Shown piece by piece: positions 15,085 to 23,067 of a DNA stretch of 45,813 nt; position 1 is the stretch's first letter, and each line of letters opens with the position of its first letter. The translations under genes and the position numbers were made by a program. A model generated the notes under the pieces. That model saw only the letters and a list, made by a program, of their open reading frames with translations. It searched no databases and was not told the DNA's origin. The stretch is from the NCBI GenBank assembly GCA_964504665.1, contig CAZDEH010000007.1, positions 1 through 45,813 of the forward strand, written 5' to 3'. Source of the stretch: STC-54 sp964504665. Its GTDB lineage: Bacteria; Patescibacteriota; Microgenomatia; Daviesbacterales; UBA10151.

Positions 15085-15231
15085 ATTATCTCTTATAATT
15101 CCTTAATTCAATATCTTCTTAATATATCAATAATGACCCGCGTTTTCAGGTAATATTTGCTATTCCACTTGGATTTGCTTTTTATTTGGAAAAAAGATAG
15201 TATTAATTTATTTTAGAAGCCTATAAAAAAT

Positions 15232-16386
15232 ATGGGAAAAACAAAATCAATAATTAGATCAGGAAAAACAACAGAAAGTCTGCTCACTAAACTTCTTCAA
15301 GGTGAATTAAGGCCTAGGTTTAAAGAGGTAATAAATAAGTTAGCGGTAAATAACCATTCATCTCTTCCTTTTGCAGTACTAGTTGATTTGACAAATAGCT
15401 GTAATCTTAATTGTCCTTGGTGTATTGATAAATATGCTCGTTTTGGTAAAGAAATTCCTACGAAAAGAATGTTAGATCTTTTAGATGAATTTAAAAGTAT
15501 GGGTATTTTGAGTATTGTATATTTTGGTGGAGGAGAACCTTTAATCCATCCCGGTATAAATGAAATTTTGACAAAAACCGCTAAACTGGAGATAGATTAT
15601 GCAATTAACACCAATGGAATTGTACTAGACAAAGTTGTTACGGTAGTTGGTAAGACATGTTCCTGGACTAGAGTATCTTGGGATGCTGGAACATCTGCAA
15701 CTTATCAAAAGATGCATGGAAAGGATCTGTTTGATAAAGTTAGAATTAATACTGGAAAATTAGCAATAGTAGCAAAGGGTACGGTTGGAATTTCATTTGT
15801 AGTTATGAAAGATAATGTCCGAGATATTAGTAAAGCAGCTAAAATAGCGAGAGAAATAGGATGCGACTTTATTCAATTTAAACCGGAATACACTCCTTTA
15901 AAATCAAACCAGCGTCTAATCAGATACTATGATGATTTATTATTACCAGAGATAAAGAGAGAATTGAAAACAGCTCAGAAAGAAGAAACTGATAAACTTA
16001 GTGTATTAATTACTGGATCGTTAAATGCAATCCTTGATAAAAAAGTGTTAAATCAAAATAAACAATATTCTTATTGTGCTGCACAGCAATTCATACCTCT
16101 TATTACACCTCATGGAGTTTATGTTTGTCCTAATTGGCGAGGTGCCAAAAAAATGCGCGTAGGTGATATTCTAAATGAATCTTTTAAAAAAATTTGGGAA
16201 GGTAATAAACGAATGCAGGTAATAAAGAATTTGAATTGTGCAAAAGATTGTAAACTGTATTGTCTTCGCCATAACATCAACGTGTTAACTGATGTCGTGT
16301 TGCAAGCTAGAAAAATGGATTCAGATATCTTAGATAATTTAAAAGAATTTCCAGGAGATGAGATTTCTGACCGTTATTTTATCTAA
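15232..16386 (+). CDS. Radical SAM protein with C-terminal SPASM/twitch-like cysteines
   Basis: 384 residues. The SAM cluster motif CNLNCPWC gives Cys57, 61 and 64, followed by FGGGEPLIHPG, the SAM-binding GGE motif. The C-terminus has a second set of Cys: SYCAAQ, YVCPNWRG, then NCAKDCKLYC, which fits an auxiliary Fe-S cluster of the SPASM/twitch type. Such enzymes modify peptides or oxidise or deaminate sugars and aminoglycosides. Downstream, beyond an insertion element, are an NDP-sugar dehydratase-like gene and a DegT aminotransferase in the same direction, so a sugar substrate is plausible, but this is context only. The stop is 10 nt before the insertion sequence. Confidence 0.75.
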   Translation: MGKTKSIIRSGKTTESLLTKLLQGELRPRFKEVINKLAVNNHSSLPFAVLVDLTNSCNLNCPWCIDKYARFGKEIPTKRMLDLLDEFKSMGILSIVYFGGGEPLIHPGINEILTKTAKLEIDYAINTNGIVLDKVVTVVGKTCSWTRVSWDAGTSATYQKMHGKDLFDKVRINTGKLAIVAKGTVGISFVVMKDNVRDISKAAKIAREIGCDFIQFKPEYTPLKSNQRLIRYYDDLLLPEIKRELKTAQKEETDKLSVLITGSLNAILDKKVLNQNKQYSYCAAQQFIPLITPHGVYVCPNWRGAKKMRVGDILNESFKKIWEGNKRMQVIKNLNCAKDCKLYCLRHNINVLTDVVLQARKMDSDILDNLKEFPGDEISDRYFI

Positions 16387-16557
16387 TGTCATAGTGCTGA
16401 CATTACCCCACTAAAGTAAATGAATCCTCTTTTAAGGTAGAGACTGGATAAAATACTTAGAGGTTTTGAAAGAATGAATAGTTAATCTAGTGGGTTTGTT
16501 AGTGATTTGGTAATTCTAAAACAAAATGCACCACTTTCAGGTAAATTTTCCCACTAC

Positions 16558-16583
16558 AAAAAGCCCAAAGATGAAATCTTGGG
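16558..16583 (-). terminator. Terminator of the IS transposase
   Basis: On the minus strand CCCAAGAT and ATCTTTGGG form a stem (16583-16564, one bulge), followed by C and T5. It is 48 nt past the transposase stop and inside the element. Confidence 0.6.
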
Positions 16584-16631
16584 TAAAGAATCTCTGTTAA
16601 GGCTAATTACCTATGGTCCTTGTGCTTTAGA

Positions 16632-17714
16632 CTAAATCTTTTTCCAATAAATACCGGGTAAAAGTTGATACTCAATCAGCCTTAAGGCAAACCAGACTCT
16701 GGAAGCTGCTTTCTTACCTCCTGTAATCAGTTGGTCCTGGAGTTTAGTTAATCTTCGGGTTACTGTTCCTACCAACATGATTAGTCCATAGGACAGGGCT
16801 GAGATTAGAACTAACCTTCTAACCCTGCCTAAATTTCTGGTTTGTAGTTTATCAATACCTAATTGATGTTTTAAATCTTTAAACCATTCCTCAATATCAA
16901 ATCTTAATCTGTAATATTTAATAGCTGTTTTAGCTTTTCTTAAGTTAGTAACTAAAATCCAGGGATCATCTTGTTGTTTACCTTCAACCTGAGCCAAGGT
17001 TACAGCTAAATTTACTTTTGTAACTTTTCTATCAGCCCTGTATGAGACAGCTTCAAACCATTTAACCTGGCTTACTTTGATTTTAAGTTTCCTTAAATTA
17101 ATTTTCTTTCCAGATTTAGTAGTGATAATTACATCAGCTTTAACCCGAAGAGTAAACAGGATATTTAACTTAATCAAAAAGTTTACCAGAGAAGCCCTGC
17201 CAAACCCTCTATCAGCAACTAGAATTATTCTTTTATCCTCTGGTACAATTATCTTGAGAGAACTAATCAGCCTCTCTTCAATCCTGTTTTGGGAGTCTTT
17301 GAATGCCCGGTAGGTGGTGGTTACCCAAAGAAGAGGTATTGCCCTGCCTGCATATGGAACTGATGCCATCAGCAACTGGATATTACCAGGTAGAGTTGTC
17401 CAATCCAGAGCAACAGTCAGATACTTACCGGGTACAAAGGCATTCACTACCCATTTGTACCAAAGGCTCTGCAGTGAACCTGTTTTAATCCTTGGATTAG
17501 ATACAAACCTCCACAACCTCTTAAGCCTGTGTTTATGCTGTCTTGCTCCTGGAACAACTCTCACTATCTCAGACATTAAACCTGATCTTGATTTAACAAT
17601 CCCCAAGATTCCTAAACTCAAGTTTACAGCTTGAGTTTTTCTTAAATCTGGAAATATCTTCTTAACCCATCCCTTAATGGAATTTACATTAAAAGAAGAC
17701 AAACAAATCACCAA
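16632..17714 (-). CDS. IS4-family DDE transposase
   Basis: 360 residues, apparently intact. DDE residues are visible: first Asp in ALDWTTL, second in LVADRGFGR, and the Glu in the IS4 signature Y-x2-R-x3-E-x6-K (YRLRFDIEEWFKDLK). This catalyses cut-and-paste movement of the surrounding element between its 14-bp inverted repeats. The gene is antisense to the sugar cassette around it, so it is expressed separately. Confidence 0.93.
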   Translation of the reverse strand: MVICLSSFNVNSIKGWVKKIFPDLRKTQAVNLSLGILGIVKSRSGLMSEIVRVVPGARQHKHRLKRLWRFVSNPRIKTGSLQSLWYKWVVNAFVPGKYLTVALDWTTLPGNIQLLMASVPYAGRAIPLLWVTTTYRAFKDSQNRIEERLISSLKIIVPEDKRIILVADRGFGRASLVNFLIKLNILFTLRVKADVIITTKSGKKINLRKLKIKVSQVKWFEAVSYRADRKVTKVNLAVTLAQVEGKQQDDPWILVTNLRKAKTAIKYYRLRFDIEEWFKDLKHQLGIDKLQTRNLGRVRRLVLISALSYGLIMLVGTVTRRLTKLQDQLITGGKKAASRVWFALRLIEYQLLPGIYWKKI

Positions 17715-17854
17715 CCTTAACTGTCCATAAATTTCTGCGGATTAAAAGTTTACCAATTTTAGCTATTTAAATACAAACTGGGGTAATGTCAGGTCATAGT
17801 GGGCTTGACAAGAAGGGTGAAAAAGAATTTAATATGAATTTAGAAAGCGAAAGA

Positions 17855-18877
17855 ATGAAACTAATTGTTACAGGTGGTGCTGGTTTTATAGGTTCAAATT
17901 TTATTAGATATTGGTTGGAAAAATATCAAGAAGATAAAGTTTGTAATTTTGACGCTTTGACTTATGCAGGTAATCTGGATAGCTTAACGGACGTAGCCGC
18001 AAAATATAGAAAACGGTATCAATTTGTTAAGGGTGATATTGCAGACTTTGATGTTGTAGATAAAACAATTAAAGGATTTAAGCCGGATGTAGTTGTCAAT
18101 TTTGCAGCTGAGAGCCATAATAGTTGGGCAGTAATAAATCCAAGTATCTTTTTTAAGACCAATGTTGTCGGTACCCAGACTTTACTTGAAGCTTGCCGCC
18201 AAAATAATGTTTCAAGATTTCACCATATTTCGACCTGTGAAGTTTACGGCGACTTGCCCTTAGATAGTGATGAAAGTTTTTCTGAAAGCTCGTCGCTTCG
18301 TCCGCGAACTCCTTATAACGCCTCCAAAGCAGGATCAGATTTAGCTGTAAGGGCTTATTGGGAGACTTATCATCTGCCGGTTACAACGACAAACTGTTCT
18401 AATAATTACGGCCCCTATCAATTTCCGGAGAAACTTATTCCTCTTTTTGTAACAAACTTAATGGATAAACAGCAGGTTCCCGTTTATACCAGTAGTCAGA
18501 ATAGAAGAGAATGGCTTTATGTGATGGATCATTGCCGGGCCGTAGATTTGGTAATTCAAAAAGGGAGGATTGGTGAAACATATAATGTTGGGAGTGGAGT
18601 TGAAAAAAGCGTAGAAGAAATTACCGATATTATTTTAGATGAGCTTAAACAACCGGCCTCTATGAAAAAATATGTCCAGGACAGACCCGGACATGACCGC
18701 AGATATTTACTTAATTCGACCAAAATTAGAGAAGAACTTGGTTGGAAACCAGAGATAGAATTTGAAGAAGGAATAAGACAAACGATAAGGTGGTATCAAG
18801 ATCGTAAAGATTGGTGGATACCTCTTAAAAAGAGATTACAGATAGCTGAAGCAGATTGGGATAGTAAAAAGAAGTGA
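17855..18877 (+). CDS. NDP-sugar 4,6-dehydratase-like SDR (RmlB family, altered active site)
   Basis: Extended short-chain dehydrogenase of 340 residues. It has the NAD motif GGAGFIGSNF (7-16), NFDALTYAGN and AESH, and the catalytic Y154-x3-K158 (YNASK). In RmlB the segment reads S-T-D-E-V-Y-G, with Thr, Asp and Glu acting in dehydration; here it is STCEVYGD, so Asp is replaced by Cys at 128. The next loop (AESHNSWAVINP) is also unlike the usual RSIDGP. The overall match is dTDP-glucose 4,6-dehydratase, but the reaction may differ. TTGACA at 17805 with a -10 near 17828 favours the start at 17855; an ATG at 17834 would add seven residues. Confidence 0.75.
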   Translation: MKLIVTGGAGFIGSNFIRYWLEKYQEDKVCNFDALTYAGNLDSLTDVAAKYRKRYQFVKGDIADFDVVDKTIKGFKPDVVVNFAAESHNSWAVINPSIFFKTNVVGTQTLLEACRQNNVSRFHHISTCEVYGDLPLDSDESFSESSSLRPRTPYNASKAGSDLAVRAYWETYHLPVTTTNCSNNYGPYQFPEKLIPLFVTNLMDKQQVPVYTSSQNRREWLYVMDHCRAVDLVIQKGRIGETYNVGSGVEKSVEEITDIILDELKQPASMKKYVQDRPGHDRRYLLNSTKIREELGWKPEIEFEEGIRQTIRWYQDRKDWWIPLKKRLQIAEADWDSKKK

Positions 18878-18918
18878 CTTATATTATTTGTTATAATTAC
18901 CACGCAATTATTCTATAA

Positions 18919-20034
18919 ATGCACGTTCCACCTTTAAAAATTTATTTTTCTGAAACTGATATTAATATGATTACTTCAGACATTAAAAATGTTTTGCGAA
19001 GTGGTCAATTAAGTTTAGGAAAAATGACTAAGAGATTCGAAAATCAGTTTTCTTTAGTAACAAAAAGGAAATATGCTGTAGCAGTTAATTCAGGAACTAC
19101 TGCACTAGAGATTCTATTAAGAATTAGAAATATAAAGGGTAAGACAGTATTAGTTCAAGCGAACACAAATTATGCAACCGCTGCAGCAGTACTTTTCGCT
19201 GGAGGTAAGCTTAAATTATTAGATGGAGGTATCTATCCTTCTTTAGAAGACATAAGAAATGTAGTTGATAAAAGCACCGTTGCTATAATTTTTGTCCATA
19301 TTGGTGGCTATTTATCAAAGGAGTTAGAAGTAATAAAGAATTATTGTGTTAGTAAAGATCTCTTTCTAATCGAAGATGCGGCACATGCTCATGGAGCATC
19401 TTTAGAAGGGAAACCAGCGGGAAGTTTTGGAGAAGCAGCTGCATTCTCTTTTTTCCCGACTAAAGTTATTACTTCTGGGGAAGGTGGAATTATGGTAACT
19501 GATAATAAAGAGGATTACCAAAGGATGCTGATTTTCAGAGACCAAGGGAAAGATCCAATTAGTAAGCAAAATATAGTTTTGGGAAATAGTTGGCGAATGA
19601 GTGAATTGCATGCTGTTTTAGGTTTTTATCAGCTTAGACATCTTACAAAATACGTAAAACACAGGAATGTAATGATGAAAAAATATTCATCTGCGTTGGG
19701 AAAATATAAACAACTTAAGTTGTATACAGCTTCAGAAAATATGATTCCGAGTGGGTATAAATTTATTGTTCAATTTCCTACTGCGGAAATGTGCAATAAA
19801 ATAAAAGAGATGTTAGAGAAAGAATATAACGTATATTTAGGCGGTGGAGTATATGATATTCCTATCCATCGTCAACCCGTTTTCCAGACTATGTTTAAAA
19901 AAGCTAATTTTCCTAAAGCAGACAAATTCTGTACGACGCACTTATGTCTGCCTGTTTGGTCGTCCATGAAAAACCAGGAAGTAGAATATGTAATTGAGAG
20001 TTTGGAGAAATGCCTAAATATTATTGTACAGTAA
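18919..20034 (+). CDS. DegT/DnrJ/EryC1/StrS-family PLP aminotransferase
   Basis: 371 residues. The PLP lysine is Lys182 in SFFPTKVITSGEGG, and the cofactor-binding Asp153 is in LIEDAAHAHGA; an NSGTTALEI motif (57-65) binds the phosphate. These enzymes transfer an amino group to 4-keto or 3-keto NDP-sugars. Following directly on the dehydratase-like gene, it would act on that enzyme's keto-sugar product, giving an amino-deoxysugar for a glycan or glycoconjugate. The exact sugar cannot be read from sequence. TATAAT occurs 24 nt upstream (about 18890-18895). Confidence 0.88.
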   Translation: MHVPPLKIYFSETDINMITSDIKNVLRSGQLSLGKMTKRFENQFSLVTKRKYAVAVNSGTTALEILLRIRNIKGKTVLVQANTNYATAAAVLFAGGKLKLLDGGIYPSLEDIRNVVDKSTVAIIFVHIGGYLSKELEVIKNYCVSKDLFLIEDAAHAHGASLEGKPAGSFGEAAAFSFFPTKVITSGEGGIMVTDNKEDYQRMLIFRDQGKDPISKQNIVLGNSWRMSELHAVLGFYQLRHLTKYVKHRNVMMKKYSSALGKYKQLKLYTASENMIPSGYKFIVQFPTAEMCNKIKEMLEKEYNVYLGGGVYDIPIHRQPVFQTMFKKANFPKADKFCTTHLCLPVWSSMKNQEVEYVIESLEKCLNIIVQ

Positions 20035-20039
20035 CAGAT

Positions 20040-20199
20040 TAATTTCTGAACTGCGCTTCCAGATAGCATCTGTATTATCCTGGTGCGGGAAATAGATTGG
20101 GCTACTCGCCTGCGATGAGATCCTGTCCCGATAGAATCGGGATTGAACCTGCTTCACCACTGCGTGGAGTGCGGATTTTCGGTCCAATTATCCCAATTA
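20040..20199. other. Unassigned structured intergenic segment
   Basis: No protein gene is supported. The segment is GC-richer than its surroundings and has several potential helices: CAGAT/ATCTG near 20060-20072, ATTGGG (about 20096-20101) with CCCAAT (about 20192-20197) enclosing roughly 100 nt, CCAC-TGC-GTGG near 20157-20167, and an AATCCCGAT-type palindrome at about 20126-20143. On the minus strand GCAGGTTCAATCCC looks like a tRNA T arm and the region before it has a possible extra arm, but the acceptor and T stems do not close, so it is not a standard tRNA. It may be a degraded or interrupted RNA gene, or an RNA I do not recognise. Confidence 0.35.
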
Positions 20200-20236
20200 G
20201 GCACAAAAATACCCACCTAAGGTGGGTTTTCGTGCC
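20200..20236. terminator. Bidirectional terminator hairpin
   Basis: The stem CCCACC/GGTGGG (about 20212-20226) is enclosed by a longer GGCAC-AAAA / TTTT-GTGCC helix, giving U-rich 3' ends in both directions. It lies just past the 3' end of tRNA-Gln on the minus strand and could end its transcript. Confidence 0.7.
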
Positions 20237-20239
20237 TAG

Positions 20240-20310
20240 CTGCGGGATTAGGAGTCGGACCTAAATAAACAGGTTCAGAGCCTGTTGTCCTACCATTAGA
20301 CGATCCCGCA
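20240..20310 (-). tRNA. tRNA-Gln (anticodon CTG)
   Basis: The minus strand folds as a full cloverleaf: acceptor TGCGGGA with TCCCGCA, an anticodon stem ACAGG/CCTGT around loop CTCTGAA (anticodon CTG, codon CAG), and a T arm TTAGG-TCCGACT-CCTAA. The U1-A72 pair and discriminator G73 are Gln identity features. CCA is not encoded. The D arm is GTCTAATGGTAGGAC. Confidence 0.93.
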
Positions 20311-20376
20311 GTTTAGTGTTATTTTAACATTTTAATTCGCCAAAGGCGAAGTCTCTCCACAGACGGGCCACAAAAA

Positions 20377-20400
20377 AACCCGCACGTAGCGGGTTTTCTT
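20377..20400. terminator. Terminator hairpin
   Basis: CCCGC (20379-20383) and GCGGG (20389-20393), with A7 before and T4 after, a strong stem flanked by A/T runs usable in either direction. It lies between the tRNA promoter side and the exonuclease gene. Confidence 0.65.
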
Positions 20401-20477
20401 GAGAAACCTATTTATAATAACAGGTAGAAAATTTATATCATGACTTGTGTTAATGGTCAACTCTGTCATAATATATC

Positions 20478-20498
20478 AATCCCGATTGGATCGGGATT
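20478..20498. repeat. Palindrome AATCCCGAT-TGG-ATCGGGATT
   Basis: A perfect 9-bp inverted repeat that begins about where the exonuclease mRNA should start (TTGTGT 20445-20450, 16 nt, CATAAT 20467-20472) and ends 5 nt before its ATG. A near-copy, AATCCCGAT-TCT-ATCGGGA on the minus strand, lies at about 20126-20143. Confidence 0.6.
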
Positions 20499-20503
20499 AA
20501 ATT

Positions 20504-21073
20504 ATGGACATACATTCTGTTGACCAAGCTACCGCTTACCGTTTACGGTCCTTAATCTTTCTTGATCTGGAAACAACAGGACTTAATGTACAAAAACATG
20601 AAATTTTAGAGATTGGAGCAATCAGGGTTAACCCCAAAAAACCATTTAAAATTGAAGAAGAACTATCTCTTAAGGTAAAAGCTACTCATCTTGAAAATGC
20701 TGATAAAGAGGCTCTAAGAATTGTAGGTTATTCCAATGAGTCTTGGAAGAGGGCAATATCAATAAAAAAAGCTTTAAAAATGTTAGAACACTTTTCCAGA
20801 AATGGGGTGATGGCGGGTTTTAATGTTAGTTTTGACTGGGCATATCTGCATAAGGCCTATGCAGAGATTGGGAAAGAGGAACCTTTTCATTATCACCGGC
20901 TGGATGTTTTATCAATGGCTTATGTGAAATTATTTAATAATAAAACCATCAATAAGTTTAGCCTGAGCACGATCTGTGATCTATTAACAGTTCCCCGGGG
21001 AGATAAACATCAGGCATTAGCAGATGCTAAGGCTACGTATCTTGTATTTAAGAAGCTAATCGGACTAAACTGA
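20504..21073 (+). CDS. DnaQ-like 3'-5' exonuclease (DEDDh)
   Basis: 189 residues forming one RNase H-like exonuclease domain. Exo I is FLDLETTGLN (Asp21, Glu23), Exo II is FNVSFDWAYL and Exo III is HQALADAKAT with the His of the DEDDh type. It is the size of a stand-alone proofreading subunit or of a PolC-type exonuclease domain; no polymerase or UvrC region is attached. The short leader would be almost entirely the palindromic hairpin at 20478-20498. It is first in the co-directional run that continues into rpiB. Confidence 0.85.
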   Translation: MDIHSVDQATAYRLRSLIFLDLETTGLNVQKHEILEIGAIRVNPKKPFKIEEELSLKVKATHLENADKEALRIVGYSNESWKRAISIKKALKMLEHFSRNGVMAGFNVSFDWAYLHKAYAEIGKEEPFHYHRLDVLSMAYVKLFNNKTINKFSLSTICDLLTVPRGDKHQALADAKATYLVFKKLIGLN

Positions 21074-21087
21074 TATTATAATTAACT

Positions 21088-21534
21088 ATGATTTTCATTG
21101 CTTCTGATCACCGTGGGTTTAATCTTAAACAAAATATATATAAAAAGCTTATTGAGGATGGTTTTGAGGTGATTAATTTAGGAAATCATCACCTTGATCC
21201 AAACGATGATTATCCTGATTTTGCCAAAAGTGTAGCTGAAGCTGTTGCGACAAAACCAGAAAATCGTGGGATTCTTTTATGTGGAACAGGAATTGGGGTT
21301 GATATAATAGCAAATAAAATTGACGGAATAAGATCTGCCCTGGTTTCGAACGTAACCTCTGTGAAACTAGCCAGAGAACACGAAGATGTGAACGTGATTT
21401 CTCTACCGGCAGAATCTTTAGATGACGGTTTAGCTTGGGAAATAATAAGAACATTTCTTGAAACTCCATTTAGTGATAAGGAAAGACATAAAAGAAGATT
21501 ACAAAAACTACAAGAGCTTGAGGAAAATAATTAA
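21088..21534 (+). CDS. rpiB: Ribose-5-phosphate isomerase B (RpiB/LacAB family)
   Basis: 148 residues, matching the family's length. It interconverts ribose-5-P and ribulose-5-P. The start MIFIASDHRG, the catalytic Cys in LLCGTGIGVD, and the R.ALVSN / HEDVNVISLP segments are all typical. Its TATAAT (21077-21082) lies 5 nt before the ATG, so the mRNA is leaderless. It opens the pentose-phosphate stretch followed by the transketolase halves. Confidence 0.92.
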   Translation: MIFIASDHRGFNLKQNIYKKLIEDGFEVINLGNHHLDPNDDYPDFAKSVAEAVATKPENRGILLCGTGIGVDIIANKIDGIRSALVSNVTSVKLAREHEDVNVISLPAESLDDGLAWEIIRTFLETPFSDKERHKRRLQKLQELEENN

Positions 21535-21558
21535 TTTTCTGCTAAAATATATTTTGTT

Positions 21559-22239
21559 ATGAATATCATAAAACAAATCTGGAAAAAAGTTGCTAAATAT
21601 TTATTACCTGAAAAAACTGTTGACATCGAACAAGTTGCTATTTTTGGCTCAGCTGAAGCAAAAACAGAAAGTCAATTATTTAAAGATGCTTTTAACGTTG
21701 CTCAAGCCTTAGCAAAATATGGCTATATTGTTATTAATGGAGGAGGACCTGGGGTAATGAAAGCCGCAAGTTTAGGGGCAAAAGCCGGGGGCGGAAAAGT
21801 CATTGGAGTGACCCTATACCCTAAAGATTGTAAAAATTTTGAAGGAAGAGATTTAGAAAACCCCATCGATGAAGAAATAAAAACGGATACTTATGTAGAA
21901 AGAACCCTGACTTTGATGAGTGAGGGTCAGGTTTACGTAGTTTTTAACGGGGCATCCGGTACTATGTCAGAATTTGCTATGGCTTGGGGATTGGCTAGAC
22001 TTTATTTCGGACATCATAAACCCATTATTTTATATGGTAATTTTTGGAATGAAATTATGAAAGTTATGAAAGAAAATCTGGTACTTCGTCCTGAAGAATC
22101 GAAAGTATATAAAATCGTTGATTCACCAGAAGGAGTTCTTTTGGCGATTAGAGAGTTTGAAGATGAGATTAATAAAGGTAAACATCATGAGCATTTACTT
22201 GCAAGTAAAGAAAAACTTCAGGAAATAGTTAAAGCATGA
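21559..22239 (+). CDS. LOG/TIGR00730-family protein (Rossmann nucleotide-binding)
   Basis: 226 residues. The 'lysine decarboxylase' fold, really a nucleoside-monophosphate phosphoribohydrolase family, is shown by VAIFGSAEA, NGGGPGVMKAA and the active-site loop. The canonical PGGxGTxxE is FNGASGTMSE here, keeping G-x-S/G-T-x-x-E but not the leading Pro. Family members release ribose-5-phosphate from nucleotides, which fits its position between rpiB and transketolase. A TAAAAT box stands 10 nt before the ATG. The stop overlaps the next start by 4 nt. Confidence 0.78.
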   Translation: MNIIKQIWKKVAKYLLPEKTVDIEQVAIFGSAEAKTESQLFKDAFNVAQALAKYGYIVINGGGPGVMKAASLGAKAGGGKVIGVTLYPKDCKNFEGRDLENPIDEEIKTDTYVERTLTLMSEGQVYVVFNGASGTMSEFAMAWGLARLYFGHHKPIILYGNFWNEIMKVMKENLVLRPEESKVYKIVDSPEGVLLAIREFEDEINKGKHHEHLLASKEKLQEIVKA

Positions 22240-23066
22240 ATGCTTTTTCTGCCCAAGAAATTCAGAAATTAAAAGGTATTGCTGCTTATATCCGTCAGGA
22301 TATCATTTCTATGATTTATGAGGCAGGCTCAGGTCATCCCGGTGGTTCCTTAGGTATGGCAGATATTATTACCTCTTTGTATTTTCAGATTCTAAAACAC
22401 GATCCAAAAAATCCGGATGATCCTGAAAGGGATAGGCTAGTTTTGTCTAATGGTCATATTTGTCCGGTTCAATATGCAGCACTTGCTCATGTCGGTTATT
22501 TTCCTCTAGAAAAATTAAAAACTTTAAGAAAACTTGGCTCAGGGTTACAAGGACATCCTTTAAGAGGTGCTTTACCCGGAATAGAAACTAGCTCTGGTCC
22601 ACTCGGTTGTGGATTGTCTCAGGCTGCTGGTATGGCTTGGGTGGGGAAGCATGATCAAAAAAGCTGGAGAGTTATTTGTTTGATGTCTGATGCAGAACAC
22701 GAGGAAGGAAATATTTGGGAAGGAGTTATGTTTGCTTCAAAATATAAATTAAATAATTTAACTGCATTAATTGATCGAAATAATATTCAAACTGATGGGA
22801 TGACAGAAAATGTGATGCCTCTAGGATCTTTTAAAGAAAAATATGAAGCCTTTGGTTGGCAGGTTTTAGAAATAAACGGACATAACTTTGAGGAAATTTT
22901 AAGAGCCTTTGAAGTTGCTAAAGAAACAGTAGATAAACCAACAGTAATTATAGCTCAAACTATTCCGGGTAAAGGGGTATCTTTTATGGAAAATAAGGTA
23001 GAGTGGCACAGCCATACTATTTGCAATGCAGATATGGTAAAAGCTTTAGAAGAATTACAAAGTTAA
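22236..23066 (+). CDS. Transketolase, N-terminal (thiamine-diphosphate) subunit
   Basis: 276 residues equal to the first domain of transketolase. GHPGGSLGMADI and LVLSNGHICP match the family. The ThDP/Mg motif, normally GDGE..EG..WEA..x..NN, is SDAEHEEGNIWEG...DRNNIQ, so Gly-Asp-Gly is replaced by Ser-Asp-Ala while the metal-binding Asp and Asn stay. With the separate C-terminal subunit downstream it forms a heteromeric transketolase, the arrangement common in archaea and many CPR. It overlaps the LOG gene by ATGA. Confidence 0.9.
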   Translation: MNAFSAQEIQKLKGIAAYIRQDIISMIYEAGSGHPGGSLGMADIITSLYFQILKHDPKNPDDPERDRLVLSNGHICPVQYAALAHVGYFPLEKLKTLRKLGSGLQGHPLRGALPGIETSSGPLGCGLSQAAGMAWVGKHDQKSWRVICLMSDAEHEEGNIWEGVMFASKYKLNNLTALIDRNNIQTDGMTENVMPLGSFKEKYEAFGWQVLEINGHNFEEILRAFEVAKETVDKPTVIIAQTIPGKGVSFMENKVEWHSHTICNADMVKALEELQS

Positions 23067-23067
23067 T

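Larger units (their letters stand above)
16397..17792 (-). mobile_element. IS4-family insertion sequence with 9-bp target duplication
   Basis: Complete element of 1396 bp. Terminal inverted repeats are CTGACATTACCCCA at 16397-16410 and its exact complement at 17779-17792. The flanking GTCATAGTG is present at 16388-16396 and again at 17793-17801, a perfect 9-bp target-site duplication. One transposase gene, antisense to the neighbours, fills most of it. Perfect ends and duplication indicate a recent, probably still complete insertion. It lies between the radical SAM gene and the dehydratase, without breaking either frame. Confidence 0.93.

Noticed and set aside
20040..20199. A tRNA, SRP RNA or TPP riboswitch in this segment
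   Set aside because: T-arm-like and GGATAAT words occur, but acceptor and T stems do not close, the SRP GGAAGG loop is missing, and the TPP core motifs are not in order.
20064..20268. Plus-strand open frame across the structured segment into tRNA-Gln
   Set aside because: It runs antisense through the tRNA and terminator; such frames beside tRNAs are usually spurious.
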